Of a stretch of 64,000 nucleotides of DNA, positions 43,082 to 54,340 are shown in pieces (position 1 is the first letter of the stretch; each line of letters opens with the position of its first letter). The stretch covers positions 101,095-165,094 of the forward strand of contig MEHQ01000488.1 in assembly GCA_008828725.1 (NCBI GenBank). Reading direction: 5' to 3'. This DNA is from Saccharina japonica. Lineage: Eukaryota; Sar; Phaeophyceae; Laminariales; Laminariaceae. Below the pieces are notes generated by a model. That model searched no databases. It was not told the DNA's origin and saw only the letters and a program-made list of their open reading frames with translations. A program made the position numbers and the translations under genes.

Positions 43082-43185
43082 CGCCCGTGGCGCTAGTCCT
43101 GCGTTGCGCATAGTACGAGGTAAGTTCCTGGTATGGCACATAGTACTGTAGTACTCGCATTAAAAGTGTGCTGTAATGTAATATG
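43082..43185 (-). repeat. Inverted fragment of the right end of the hairpin-array element
   Basis: Its reverse complement follows the order aatgcgagtact, accaggaactt, gcgcaacgc, ctagcgccac seen at about 50957-51030 and 53835-53905. It therefore is a displaced terminal piece of the element described at 48384-53935. Confidence 0.7.
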
Positions 43186-44894
43186 TATACATGCATCACG
43201 ACCACAAAAGTAACCTGTGTGTGGCATAGATAATTGAGGGCAAGTCCTGGCCGATTCGCCTTACTTCAAAGGTTGGAGACTGACCGGTACTCAGTAATAG
43301 TGCACTCTCCCGTTTGTTAAGACGACGCAAATGTTCGGTCGTCAGGCAAAGGGGGGGGAGGGGAGTGGCTACACCCGAAGCACGCCCGGGCCAGCAAGAG
43401 GCTTGTAGCCTGTCTATCGTTTTGGTGCTTGTAACCTGTCTTCTTATTTGGTCAAGCCTCGACCTGAGTCGGTAGCTAAGTTCCTCAGACATACGGAGAA
43501 ACAGAGGACACTGGGCCACTAGTCGGCGTGTTTAGTACTCTTCTCTTATCCGTACACAGCTCTAGGTTCAGTCTAGAACCGCATGCAGGCACGTTCGCTG
43601 CCCGTGCTTTGTCCCTCTGTAGTTCGTCGCGTCGGTATGCATGTTGGTTGTTCGTAAATAGCCTGTGCGCTTTTTTGGAATCGCATGCACGCCTGGTCGA
43701 CCAAGCAATGCATGCATACCTCAACACCAAGGGTAGTCTTATTATAATACGTTCACCAGCAACCAAGGGAGCTATTATAGTGTCCTTGCTCTCATGCCTC
43801 CCTTTGTCCGGAATCCTGCGACCATGATGACAATGGACCACCACGGTCGCCGGACCAAATGCATTACGGTCGCTGGCTCAAGCGATACCTCACGACCAGA
43901 TGGTCAGATGCATTCTTACATTCAAATGCATTCGGTATTGCAGAGAACCCCAGCAGTGAAGGGAGCCAGTTTGCGTGAGCTTCTCGCTTCATCCGGGCTT
44001 CCACATAACGCGAAAGTATCACCATCGACAATTGAGCGATGCATATCATTTGACGTAACATGCGCAGTCATGGGTACTGTCCACACTTAAGATACTGACA
44101 TGTACCAATGGTTACAGTATAGCTTTGGAGGAAGCTGTCGAGGGTAAGGTACATGACCGACCATAAACCACTGGTGCTGCTTCAGTGAAAATGACGTGGA
44201 GGACACGGTTTAGCCCACAGTACGGTACAGATGATTCGGCTACCTATTTGGGTTCGCCGTTATCGCAAGTACGTGTACAGAGGAGCCGTAGAACCGTTTG
44301 TCATCGGGCATTAGTTTCGTGTGTTAGTCTGTGCTTACCGACGAGGGTCCGTGGCAGAGGTTTCGGTGGTACCGTCAACATGAGTGAACGAGGAGTCCTT
44401 TTGGAATGCCCGTTGCCAGTAGCAGAACAAGATGATCTAATAGAACACGAAATACAGGTTGGTTGCCCGTAAGTTTTAGAATGTTATGATCGCTTCAATC
44501 CGGCATACATAAAGACAACCAGTATTGTTGGTGTATAAAAAAGCTATTACCTTATTTGGGTGATGACAGATCCTCGTCGGTGTGCACGGAGTACCTGTGA
44601 GTGGTCGTGGAAACGAAAAGGTACTGAGCCGCGGCGTGAAACAGGTCAGATTTGGCTGCTCAAATGCAACAGACATGGATAGAAACGTTAGGAAATTAAT
44701 TAAGTTGACCTCAAAACAGTGTGTGCATGTTTTAACCCTCCCGGTTCACCCGATCACACCGTTCTGTCCCAACTATCGTGGCACACGATTCTCCGCGAAT
44801 GAGGGCGAACTCGCATGGACGGGAGGACGAGCCAAACATCAAGTTTACAAGACAGTGGAAGAGCGAATCGTCACGGGAGAGCGAATAACTTAGT
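43186..44894. other. No recognisable gene
   Basis: Several open frames of 60-120 codons but none with recognisable family features. Confidence 0.45.
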
Positions 44895-45310
44895 TGGTTT
44901 GGCGACATCATCAACCGCGACCCTGTGTATCGACATCAAACGCGACCCAGATATCTCCTGATAGTCGAACCTCGGGTGACCTGCACCCTGGTTGTCGGGA
45001 ACTCCAGTATCGGCAGTCCGAGTATGAGATCCGGACGGCTGGCTGATACTCACGTTTCCGACCGTATCCAGGGCCTGGTTGCTATCGAGACTCCGAAGCG
45101 TATGGAAGGACCTGTAAAGCTGCTCTGTAGAGTATCTCGTCTGTATTAGGTTGAAAAGTGAGGTGAGCACTTTGCCAATCGCTGCCGATCGAAAGATGAG
45201 GTAAGCATCTCTCGCGGGTGTTGCAGGTTGGTTCGACGGTAGCATTTCGACGGTGAGAGGTAAGCAACTGTCATGATATTGTCGAACGGGTCGGTGAAGG
45301 TGAGCGCCGT
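44895..45310. repeat. Duplicated segment with splice-donor-like motifs, copy 1
   Basis: Homologous to 45745-46165. Contains four AG|GT(A/G)AGC words with GT at 45163, 45201, 45260 and 45300. On the minus strand a frame stays open in both copies. Confidence 0.7.
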
Positions 45311-45429
45311 TTCGGGTTATCGTATACAAGAAGGGCGAGTTATGTCTTTGTGTGTAAAGGGGGTGTAGGAGCAAAACCGTCACCCAGCGTAGAAAGCAGG
45401 ATGAAAGCGCAGCCGCTGTTATCGGACAG

Positions 45430-45640
45430 TAGCCGGGACACCCGTTTGGTACCGGCGCGCACGTGCGCTGGGCTGGGGGGGTGTTACAGTGGCGTGACGG
45501 CGAGGAGGAGAGCGCCCACGCTGTCAACGGGCTATGACCGGGATGCCCGCTTTGCCCCGACGGTAGTTATACGTCGGGCAGGGGGGGTGTTGCAGCGGGG
45601 CGGGCGCCAGGATACTGCAAAGCACCACGGCTGTCCGAAC
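45430..45640. repeat. ~100-bp GC-rich tandem units, block 1
   Basis: Two units sharing gatgcccgctt-, ccgacg-, cgggc and gggggtgtt(a/g)cagcg words. More units at 46500-46880. Confidence 0.65.
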
Positions 45641-45744
45641 CAGCGTCGCGGGGAGGATCTATATGCCCGCAGGGACGAAAGGGTAAGCTAAACAGCAAGC
45701 ATCTCGAATACAGTAGAAGAACCGGTTGTCACGAAGACGGGAGG

Positions 45745-46165
45745 AACCAGTCGGGCCGGAAGCATCAATCGCGACCCTGTACAACACCATTATCAGCGAC
45801 CCAGGGGGTCTTCTGGGTGTTGGGAATCTGGCGACCTGGATTCTGGTTGTTGAGAGCTCCAGTATTTGGAGTCCGGGTGTGAGTTCCGGGGGGCTGGCTG
45901 ATATTCCCCTGCGTACCTGGGCCTGATTGCGACTTGGATTCTGTAATTTTTCGGAGTTTGTCGGTCTATCAATATCAACTGGGTAGAGTAGCTCGGCGGT
46001 ATTCGGTTGAAACGTGAGGTGAGCACTTTGTCAATCGCCGCCGATGGGGAGATGAGGTAAGCATCTCTCGTGCGTGTTGCAAGTAGGTTTGGAGGTAGCA
46101 CTTCGACGGTGAAAGGTAAGCACCTGTCATGATATTGTCGAACGGGTCGGCGAAGGTGAGCGCCG
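45745..46165. repeat. Duplicated segment with splice-donor-like motifs, copy 2
   Basis: Four donor-like words with GT at 46019, 46057, 46116 and 46156: spacings 38, 59 and 40, identical to copy 1. The 150 bp around them align without indels though substitutions are many. Confidence 0.7.
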
Positions 46166-46499
46166 TCTCGGGTTCTTGCTGGGGAGAAGCGCCGGTCTCT
46201 GTTTTTTGTGTTGTGTGTTACACGTGGTTGTTGCGACGGTGGGAATTGTCTCCGGGGACGGCGTTGTGGGCGCAGCAAGAACAGTAGTCGAGCAGATAGC
46301 TTCATGACGCGCGGGCTGAGTTCTACAATCGACAAGGAACGCTTAGGGGTAATACGCGGCATCGGTTGATCGAGGTCGGCTGTCTCAAGAATGGACAAGG
46401 GCCAGCACGGACGCACGTCTGGCCATCGTACAACGTCTGCGTCGCCACACCACCAAACGTCAGGCCGACGGCGTAGTAGGACGGAGGAGGAAGGCACAC

Positions 46500-46880
46500 T
46501 CGTTGTCACCGGGTCTTAACCGGGATGCGCGCTTGGCACCGACGCTCTCATGCGCTGGGCTGCGGGGACATCGCAGTGACGGGTAGCCGAGGAGGAAGGG
46601 GATATCGGTTCATAGCATGGAATGCCCGCTTGCTACCGACGCTCACACGCGCCGGGTTGGGGGGCTGTTACAGCGACGGGGGCGCCGAGGAACCAAGGCG
46701 CACCTGACGGCAGGGAAGCCCGCTCTGGGCCGACGATTGTCAACACGTCGGACAGTGGGGGTGTTACAAACGCCGGGCCGACGACGAGGATGGAGGGGGA
46801 AGGCACACACGCTGTTACCGGTCCGTAACCGGAATGCCCGTTTTGAAGCGACGATAGTTATGCGTCGGGCAGGGGGGTTG
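46500..46880. repeat. ~100-bp GC-rich tandem units, block 2
   Basis: Four degenerate units (ggggg-tgtt-cag words at about 46560, 46659, 46757, 46872), each with an accgg-type start and short self-complementary words. Leads directly into repeat R6. Confidence 0.65.
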
Positions 46881-47345
46881 TTGCAGCGGGTAGTGACCTA
46901 GAGGATAATACTGTGATGCGTAAGCGACTGTCGTGGCCAGTGCTACGAGGATGGTCCATCGTTATAACGGGGGTCAAGCCGTACGAGGCTCCCCGGTTGA
47001 ACGATGGAGGTTGAGGATGGGTTCCCCTGAAAATAACGCCATCACGTCAATGGAAAGCAGAATGAAGGCGAAAACCTAGACTGCTGAAGCGGGTCGACCA
47101 CCTGGTTTTAGTCAAAACCACACCCAAGTGAAAGATCGAAGTCAAACCCAATGTTTATCGTTCAGTGATATGTCCATCTGTCATGTGTCCACCTGTATGT
47201 TGCCCGCTATGCGCTTGGCTTACACTTTATCAACGCACTACGCATCCCGCATCGGACGCGCAGGGTATTCGAGAGCTCCGGACGAGAGCATGGTTAGCCT
47301 TTCAGGAGGCAATTCCATTATCTCCATGGAACTCAACCAGCAAAA
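46878..47345. repeat. Dispersed repeat R6, copy 2
   Basis: Match of 26305-26770. Confidence 0.85.
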
Positions 47346-47884
47346 GAACGGGCCCCGGTGCCGAATTCGGCGAGCGGGGTTTGGGGGAAGGCGGCCTCCC
47401 AGGGACGGCTCGCTCCGTCCCCTGGAATGGCGCGAATCCACGGGAAGGAGGGGTTCACAGCGTATTCGGAGGGTTTTCCCGCCCGGGCTCTACCCCTTAC
47501 ACTAAGATCAGGTCAAACATCCACAGTTGTTTCAATATTTAAAATATCTACACTAAAATCAAGTATTTTTTTCTATACGTAAATCAAGATATTGATTTTC
47601 AAAGAGTCCCCAAAATGTGAAAATATGGATCTCCAGAACTTCGATCATAATCGAAATCGGCACCAAATGCGCGAGTTTGTGGTGTTTGCACTAATTTCAC
47701 GGTAAAAAGGCCCCGACGTAAACAAATCGACCATAAAACACAAATCGAAAAATAGCCAATGCTCTACGTACGTGCTAAACAAGGGCTCCGTATCGATTCC
47801 GGCGTTTTGTTTTTGTCCGACGTACGTACGTGCTGCTACTTTTTGGACTGCTGTTGCTGCTGTTGCTGCTGTAATTGGTTTGTA
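47346..47884. other. No recognisable gene
   Basis: GC-rich to about 47480, then AT-rich. Nothing assignable. Confidence 0.45.
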
Positions 47885-47901
47885 TACTACTACTACTACT
47901 C

Positions 47902-47977
<76 letters not shown>

Positions 47978-48010
47978 CTCTACTGCTACTACTGCTACTA
48001 CTACTACTAT
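47885..48010. repeat. (TAC)n microsatellite
   Basis: Mostly perfect TAC/CTA triplets; open in every frame, giving homopolymer-like artefact peptides. Confidence 0.95.
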
Positions 48011-48074
48011 TGCTGTACGTACTGGTGCTGCTGTATACTCTGGTTTCACACTGCTCTTTGTTGTTGTTGATATT

Positions 48075-48260
48075 GTGGGTGGGTGGATCGGTTGGTGCAT
48101 GTGTCCATCGGTCGGTACGTATGTACGTTGTTGGGTGGGTGGGTGGNGTGGGTCGGTGGTTGGGTGGGTGCGTGTGAGTGAGTTGCTGTGGGTGATTTCG
48201 TGAGTAGGTGGGTAGGTGTGGGTGAGTGGGTGTCGATGGGTCAATTGGTACATGGTTGAC
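48075..48260. repeat. GGGT/GGTG-rich simple repeat with an N at 48147
   Basis: Degenerate TGGG/GGTC words on this strand; the N probably marks a failed read through it. Confidence 0.8.
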
Positions 48261-48383
48261 TGCGTGTGTCAAATTACATGATCAGTGGATTGCGTTATAG
48301 GGTGTGGATCGTGGCCCAGTTATTATTTGTTTGGTATTTTTGTTTTTGTCCGCTATACCGGCCCCGCCCTGGCATGGTTCGGG

Positions 48384-51042
48384 GTACCACTAGTATTAAT
48401 AAATGCTGCTATTCTGTTTGTCTGTCTGTCTGTCTGGCTGGCTGTCTGTTTGTATTCGAACAGCGCTATCCAGAGCGGTTAAGCCCCACCTTGCCCCATG
48501 GGTAGGGAGGCTGGGTGCCACGACCCTCAGAACACTGGGTCCCATGCCGCGCCGAGCCGTGGCCGTGGTGCAATCCCGATGCAGTTCTGGCCGCCATCTA
48601 GCCAGCCTACCTGCTGACTTACAATTTATGAATTACTATTCTGGCAGCTGATTGGTTGCCCAAATCAGTGCCAGTGGCTGCTGACTCTTCCTAGAAAAGG
48701 TCGGTGCTGAAAAGAGCCACCGAGGTTCAGCCAAACCCGGGGAGGATAGGCTCCCATCCCCTGATCATAAATCCTTCCATATATCTACAACTCCAACCAA
48801 CCGGGGACAAAAACGATGATTTCCCGGTCGACACTGCCCCGCACGGTATGTAAACACCACCCCCATCAGCTGGTCACTGATTGGCTGAGGCTCAGGGCCG
48901 CACCCGGGGATGGTATAATCCCATGCCTGGGTCAGAAATCCTTCCACACATTTACAACTCCAACGACCTGGGGACGAAAACAGACACCCCCCGGGTCGAT
49001 ACCGCCTCAAAAGGTGTGGAAACCCCAATACCACAGGAAAATTTACAATTTTACGGTTGCCTGGCCCCCATAGAGCCAGCGTACCTTGAGAGTTGCCCGC
49101 CGTACCCGGGGATACTGACGTCCCCTCCCCGGGTGATAAATCAATCTATACATCAACAGCTCAAATAACCCGGGGACGAAAACGGACATCTCCCGGGTCG
49201 ATACGGCCTCGCAAGGTGTGGAAACCCCACCACTACTTGCTGATTGCTGATTTGGCTGGGGCGCTGCAGTTCATAGAGCCAGCACCCAGCGGGGGTTGTC
49301 CCTCGAGGGAAAGGCCGTGTCCCGCCGCACCCGCGGATGATATGATCCCATTCCCGGCTCAGAAATCCTTCAACACATCTGCAACCCCAACGACCCGGAC
49401 ACTACAGCGGACATCCCCCGGGTCGATACCGCCCCACAATTTGTAGAAACCCCAACCCCACGGGAACATTCACCGTTGCCTGGCCCTGATAGAGCCAGCG
49501 CGCGTCAAGAGTTTCCCCTCGAGGCAACGTCGAAGTCCCGCCGAACCCTTGGATGATAGCATCCCATCCCCGGGTCAGAAATCATTCAATACATCCCCAA
49601 CTCCAACAACCCGCAGACGAAAACAAATACCCCCGGGTCGATACCGCCCCACAAAATGTGGAAACTCCACCACCACGGCCCTGTTTTCCGTTGCCTGGCC
49701 CTTATAGAGCCAGCGTACGGCGCGAGTTATAGCCTCGGGGCAACGTCGAGGTGTCGCCGCACACGGGGATGATAACGTCCTATCCGCGGGTCAGAAATCC
49801 TTCAAAAACGCTTCAACTTCAACGAGCCGGGGACGCCACATCCCCCCGGTCTATACAGCCCCACAAGGTGTGGAAGCCCCAATACCACGGGCAAATTTAC
49901 AAATTTACGGTTGCCGGGCCCTAACAGAGCCAACGACCGACGAGAGTTGCCTTCGGGGCAACGTCGAAGTCCCACCTTACCCCACGGGGATGATATGATG
50001 CCATCGCCGGTTCAGAAATCCTTCCAAGCATATACACCTCCAACAACCCCGGGTAGCCAAGCGAAAATCACCTGGGTCGATACCGCCACGCAAGGTGTCA
50101 AAACCCCGCCACCACTGGCTGATTGCTGATTTGTGTGGAGCGACGAAACCCAGAGAGCCAGCACGCAGCGAGGGTTACCCCTCAGGGCAACGGTGAGGTT
50201 CGGCCACATCCAGCGATGATAAAGTCACGCCCCCTAGTCAGAGATCCTTCCATACATCTGCAACTCCAACGCCCCGGGGACACAAGCGGACATCCCCGGG
50301 TCGATACCGCCCCACAAAGTGTGGAAACCCCAACCCCACCGGCTAGTTGACGGTTGCCTGGCCAGCGTTCGGTGAGAGTTGTCCCTGGGGGCAACGTCGA
50401 AGTCCCGCCACACCCGGGGATGATAAAAATCTCATCCCCGGGTCATAAATCCTTCCATACATCTACAACTCCAACGACCCGGGGACGCAAGCGGACATCC
50501 TCCAGGTCGATACCGCCCCACAAGGTGTGGAAACTCCAATACGACGTGCTGATTTACGGTTGGCTGGCTCTCATAGAACCAGCGAGCGGCGCGAGATTCC
50601 CCTCGGGGAAACATCGAGGTACCACCGCACCCGGGGATGGTAACGTCCCGTCGCCGGAGTAGACATCCTAGCGGACATCTGCAACTCCAACAATCCTAGG
50701 GCGAAAACAGACATCCCGCGTCGATACCGCCCTGCAAGGTGTGGAAATCTCAAGCCCAAGGGCTGAGTTAACTTTTGGTTGGTGCGCATGGTCGATGTTC
50801 CGCTGAACCCGGAGATGGTAAGGCCCCATCTCCGAGTGATATATTCTTCAATATATGTACACCTTCAACACAAACGGCCTCCCTCCTGGTCGATACCGCC
50901 CCGCATAGTAGTTGTAATGTTTCGTATTCAAAGTGGTACATCACAGCACACAATTAATGCGAGCACTATGTACGCACCAGGAACTTATTGACTATAGTAC
51001 TGTAGGCAACGTAACGCTAGCGCCACAGGCGGAGCTGTTGCT
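48384..51042. repeat. Hairpin-array element, block 1 (11 units of ~215 bp)
   Basis: Begins GTACCACTAGTATTA followed by a TCTG-rich run, then 11 units anchored on ggtcgata-ccgcc (about 48829, 48990, 49197, 49421, 49636, 49848, 50076, 50298, 50506, 50719, 50896), then a unique end with ctagcgccacaggcggag. Each unit has up to four successive hairpins: CCACA-agg-TGTGG; CTGGC...GCCAG; GTTGCCCC-tc-GGGGCAAC; and ACCCGGGGATG...CATCCCCGGGT. Non-coding; frames drift. Confidence 0.85.
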
Positions 51043-53935
51043 GTACCGGTAGTATTATTAAATGCTGGTATTCGGTCTGTCTGTCTGTCTGTCTGTAAGT
51101 GAGCAGCTCTATCCAGAGCGGTTCAGCCCCACCTTGCCCCATGGGTATGGAGGCTGGGTGCCACAACCCGCGGAACACTGGGTCCCATGCCGCGCCGAGC
51201 CGTGGCCGGGCGCAATACCGATGCCCTTCTGGCAGATATCTAACCAGCCTACATGCCGACTTACAAGTTTTGAAGTAAGATTATGGCAGCCGAGTGGTTG
51301 CCCAAACCCATGCCAGTGGCCGCTGGCTCTTTCTAGAAACTCGGTGCTGAAAAGAGCCACCGAGGTTCGAAAAAGTCCAGGGGGGATAATCTCCCATCCC
51401 CTGATCAGACATCCTTCCATATCTCTACAACTCCGACCAACCAGGGACAAGAACGATGATTTCCCGGGTCGACACTGCCCCGCACGGTATGGAAACGCCA
51501 CTCCCATCTGTTGTTCACTGATTGGCTGAGGCTCAGCGCCGTAACCGGTGATGATACGATCAGATCCCCGGGTCAGAAATCATCCCACACATGTACAACT
51601 CCAACAACCTGGGCACTTAAACCGACATCCCCCGGGTCGATACCGCCTCACAAGGTGTGGAAACCCCAATACCACTAGAGAATTTGCAAATTTACGATTG
51701 TCTGGCCCTTAAAGACCCAGCGTGTCGCGAGATTTGCCCCTCGCGCCAACGTTGAACTCTAGCTGCACCCGGGGATGATAACGTCCTATCCACGGGTCCT
51801 AAATCCTTCCATACATGTACAACTCCAATATCCCGGGACTCCAACATCCCGGGGACAAAAACGGACATCTCCCGGGTCGATATCGCCCCGCAAGGTGTGG
51901 AAACCCCACCGCTACCGGCTGATTGCTGGCTGGGGCGCTAGAGTTCATAGAGCCAGCACGCAGCGAGGGTTGTCCCTCGGGGAGACGGCCACGTCCCGCA
52001 ACACCCGCTGGTGATATGATCCCATCCTCGTGTTAGAAATCCTTCAATACATCTGCAACTCCAACGACCCGGACACTTAAGCGGACATCCCCGGGTCGAT
52101 ATCGCCCCACAAAGTGCGGAAACCCCAACCCCACTGGATATTTCATGGTTGCCTGGCCCTTATAGAGCCAGCGTGCGGCGAAAGTTGTCCCTCGGTGCAC
52201 CGTCGAAGTCCCGCCACAACCGGGGATGATAACATCCCATCCCCGGGTCAGAAATCCTTCTATACATCCACAACTCCAACGACCCGGAGACGAAAACGGA
52301 TATCCCTCGGGTCGATACCACCCCACAAGGTGTGGAAACCACAATACGACGGGCTAATTTACGTGTGCCTGGCCCTAAGAGAGCCAGCGTGCGGCGAGAG
52401 TTGCCCCTCGCGGCAACGTCGAAGTCCCGCCGTACCCGCGGATGATATGATCCCATCCCCGTGTTAGAAATCCTTCAATATACCTGCAACTCGAACGACC
52501 CGGACACTCAAGCAGACATCCCCGAGTCGATTCCGCCCCACAAAGTGTGGAAATCCCAACCACACCGGATAATTCATGGTTGCCTGACCCTTATGGAGCC
52601 AGAGTGCGGCGTGAGTTGTCCCTCGTGTCAACTACGAAGTCCCGCCACACCCGGGAATGATAACGTCCCATACCCGGGTCAGAAATATTTTCATACATCC
52701 ACAACTCCAACAACCCGGAGACGAACACGGACACCCCCCGGGTCGATACCGCCCCACAAGGTGTGAAAGCCCCAATACGACGGGCTGATTTTCGGTTGCC
52801 TGGCCCTCATAGAGCCAGCGGGCGGCGAGGGTTGTCCTTCGCGGCAATGTCGAAGTCCCGCCGTACCCGGCGATGGTATGACCCTATGCCCGTGTCATAT
52901 ATCCTTCCATACATGTACAACTCCAACAACCAGTTGACGAAAACGGACATCCCCCGGGTCGATACCTGCCCACAAGGTGTGGAAACCCCACCACCACGGG
53001 AAAATTTACGGTTTCTTGGCCCTCATTGAGCCAGCGTGCGGTGCGAGTTGTCCCTCGGGGCAACGTCGAAGTCCCGCCACACCCGTGGATGATAACATCC
53101 CATCCCCGGGTCAGAAATCTTTCCGTATATCTACAACTCTAACAATCCGGGGACGCAAGCGGACACCCCCCCGGGTCGGTACCGCCCCACAAAGTGTGGG
53201 AACCCTAGCCCCACCGGCTAATTTACGGTTACCTGGCCCTTACAGAGCCAGCGTACAGCGGGAGTTGTCCCTGGGGGCAACGTCGAAGTCCCGCCACACC
53301 CGTGGATGATAACATCCCATCCCCGGGTCAGACATCCTTCCATATATCTACAACTCCAACAACCCGGGGACGAAAACGGACATCCTCCAGGTCGATGCCG
53401 CCCAACAAGGTGTGGAAACCCCAATACGACGGGCTTATTTACGGTTGGCTGGCTCTCATAGAGTCTGCGCCCGGTGCGATTTTCCCCTCGGGGCAATGTC
53501 GAGATAACACCGCACCCGGGGATGATACCGTGCCGTCGCCGGATCAGAAATATGTGCGGACATATTCAACCCCAACAACCCTAGGACGAAACAAGACACC
53601 CCGCGTCGATACCGCCCTGCAATGTGTGGAAATCCCAACCCCACGGGCAGGGTTACGTTTTTGGGTGGGGTTCATGGTCGATGTTCCGCTGTACCCGGGG
53701 ATGGTGAGGCCCCATCTGCGAATCATTTACCCTTCAATACATGTACACCTTCAACAAAAACGGACACCCCCCGGGTCGATACCGCCCCGCATAGTGGTTG
53801 TAATGTTTTGGTTCACCGTGGTACCTCACGGCACACTGTCAATGCGAGTACTATGTACCACACCAGGACTTTATTTACTACTCTGGGCTACGCAACGCTA
53901 GCGCCACAGGCGGAGCCGTGGCAGTACCGCTAGTG
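51043..53935. repeat. Hairpin-array element, block 2 (12 units)
   Basis: Starts GTACCGGTAGTATTA 2659 bases after block 1 and runs 2881 bases, i.e. one unit (222 bp) longer. Anchors at about 51466, 51633, 51875, 52094, 52308, 52524, 52739, 52957, 53174, 53390, 53605, 53776. The first and the last two units are distinctive and occupy the same order in both blocks. Ends with GTACCGCTAGTGTAA, resembling the left boundary. Confidence 0.85.
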
Positions 53936-53949
53936 TAAACAAAAATATT

Positions 53950-54340
53950 GTAAAAGCTGTGGCGGCGGTGCCAGGCATCACAGCGTGCAAGGGTCTTACG
54001 AACACACGCATCCACAACACCACTACGCACCCACCCGTCCCCTCAAAAAGGCGAAAACATCACACTAAAAGCTGGTGGCGGAATGTGCCCAACATCAACA
54101 TAAACGGTAGGCCTATGAACACACACGCGTCAACGACGACACCACACCCACCTGTCCCCGGAAAAACACGCAAGCCTGTATTTTGTAAAATTTGCGTTTC
54201 AAAAAACGTTTTTGCCAATGGCTAAGAACATAAATACCGCAGCGGCTGTGCCGGACATCAACGTAAACATGAAGCTTATGAACACACACGCATGCACGAT
54301 GACACTACATCCATCCGTTCCCTAACAAGCGCGAAGCTCC
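53950..54340. repeat. ~130-bp tandem repeat, three units
   Basis: Units share gctgtggcggcggtgcc / gaacacacacgcatcc / acaccacacccacc(t)gtcccc words (about 53955, 54075, 54235). A degraded relative is at about 25995-26160. Confidence 0.7.

Noticed and set aside
44871-46509. Two minus-strand frames of 218 and 238 codons as genes
   Set aside because: They share a segment but consist of low-complexity Arg/Pro/Ser-rich sequence and lie across tandem repeats. Reported as a finding rather than as genes.
47361-47380. EcoRI adapter or vector contamination (gccgaattcggc)
   Set aside because: Only a short palindromic word matches; flanking bases do not continue as a known adapter.
47759-48203. Tyr-, Thr- or Leu-rich frames
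   Set aside because: Translation of the (TAC)n microsatellite.
48384-53935. CRISPR array
   Set aside because: Units are ~215 bp, degenerate over their whole length, without short identical repeats separated by unique spacers, and the context is eukaryotic.
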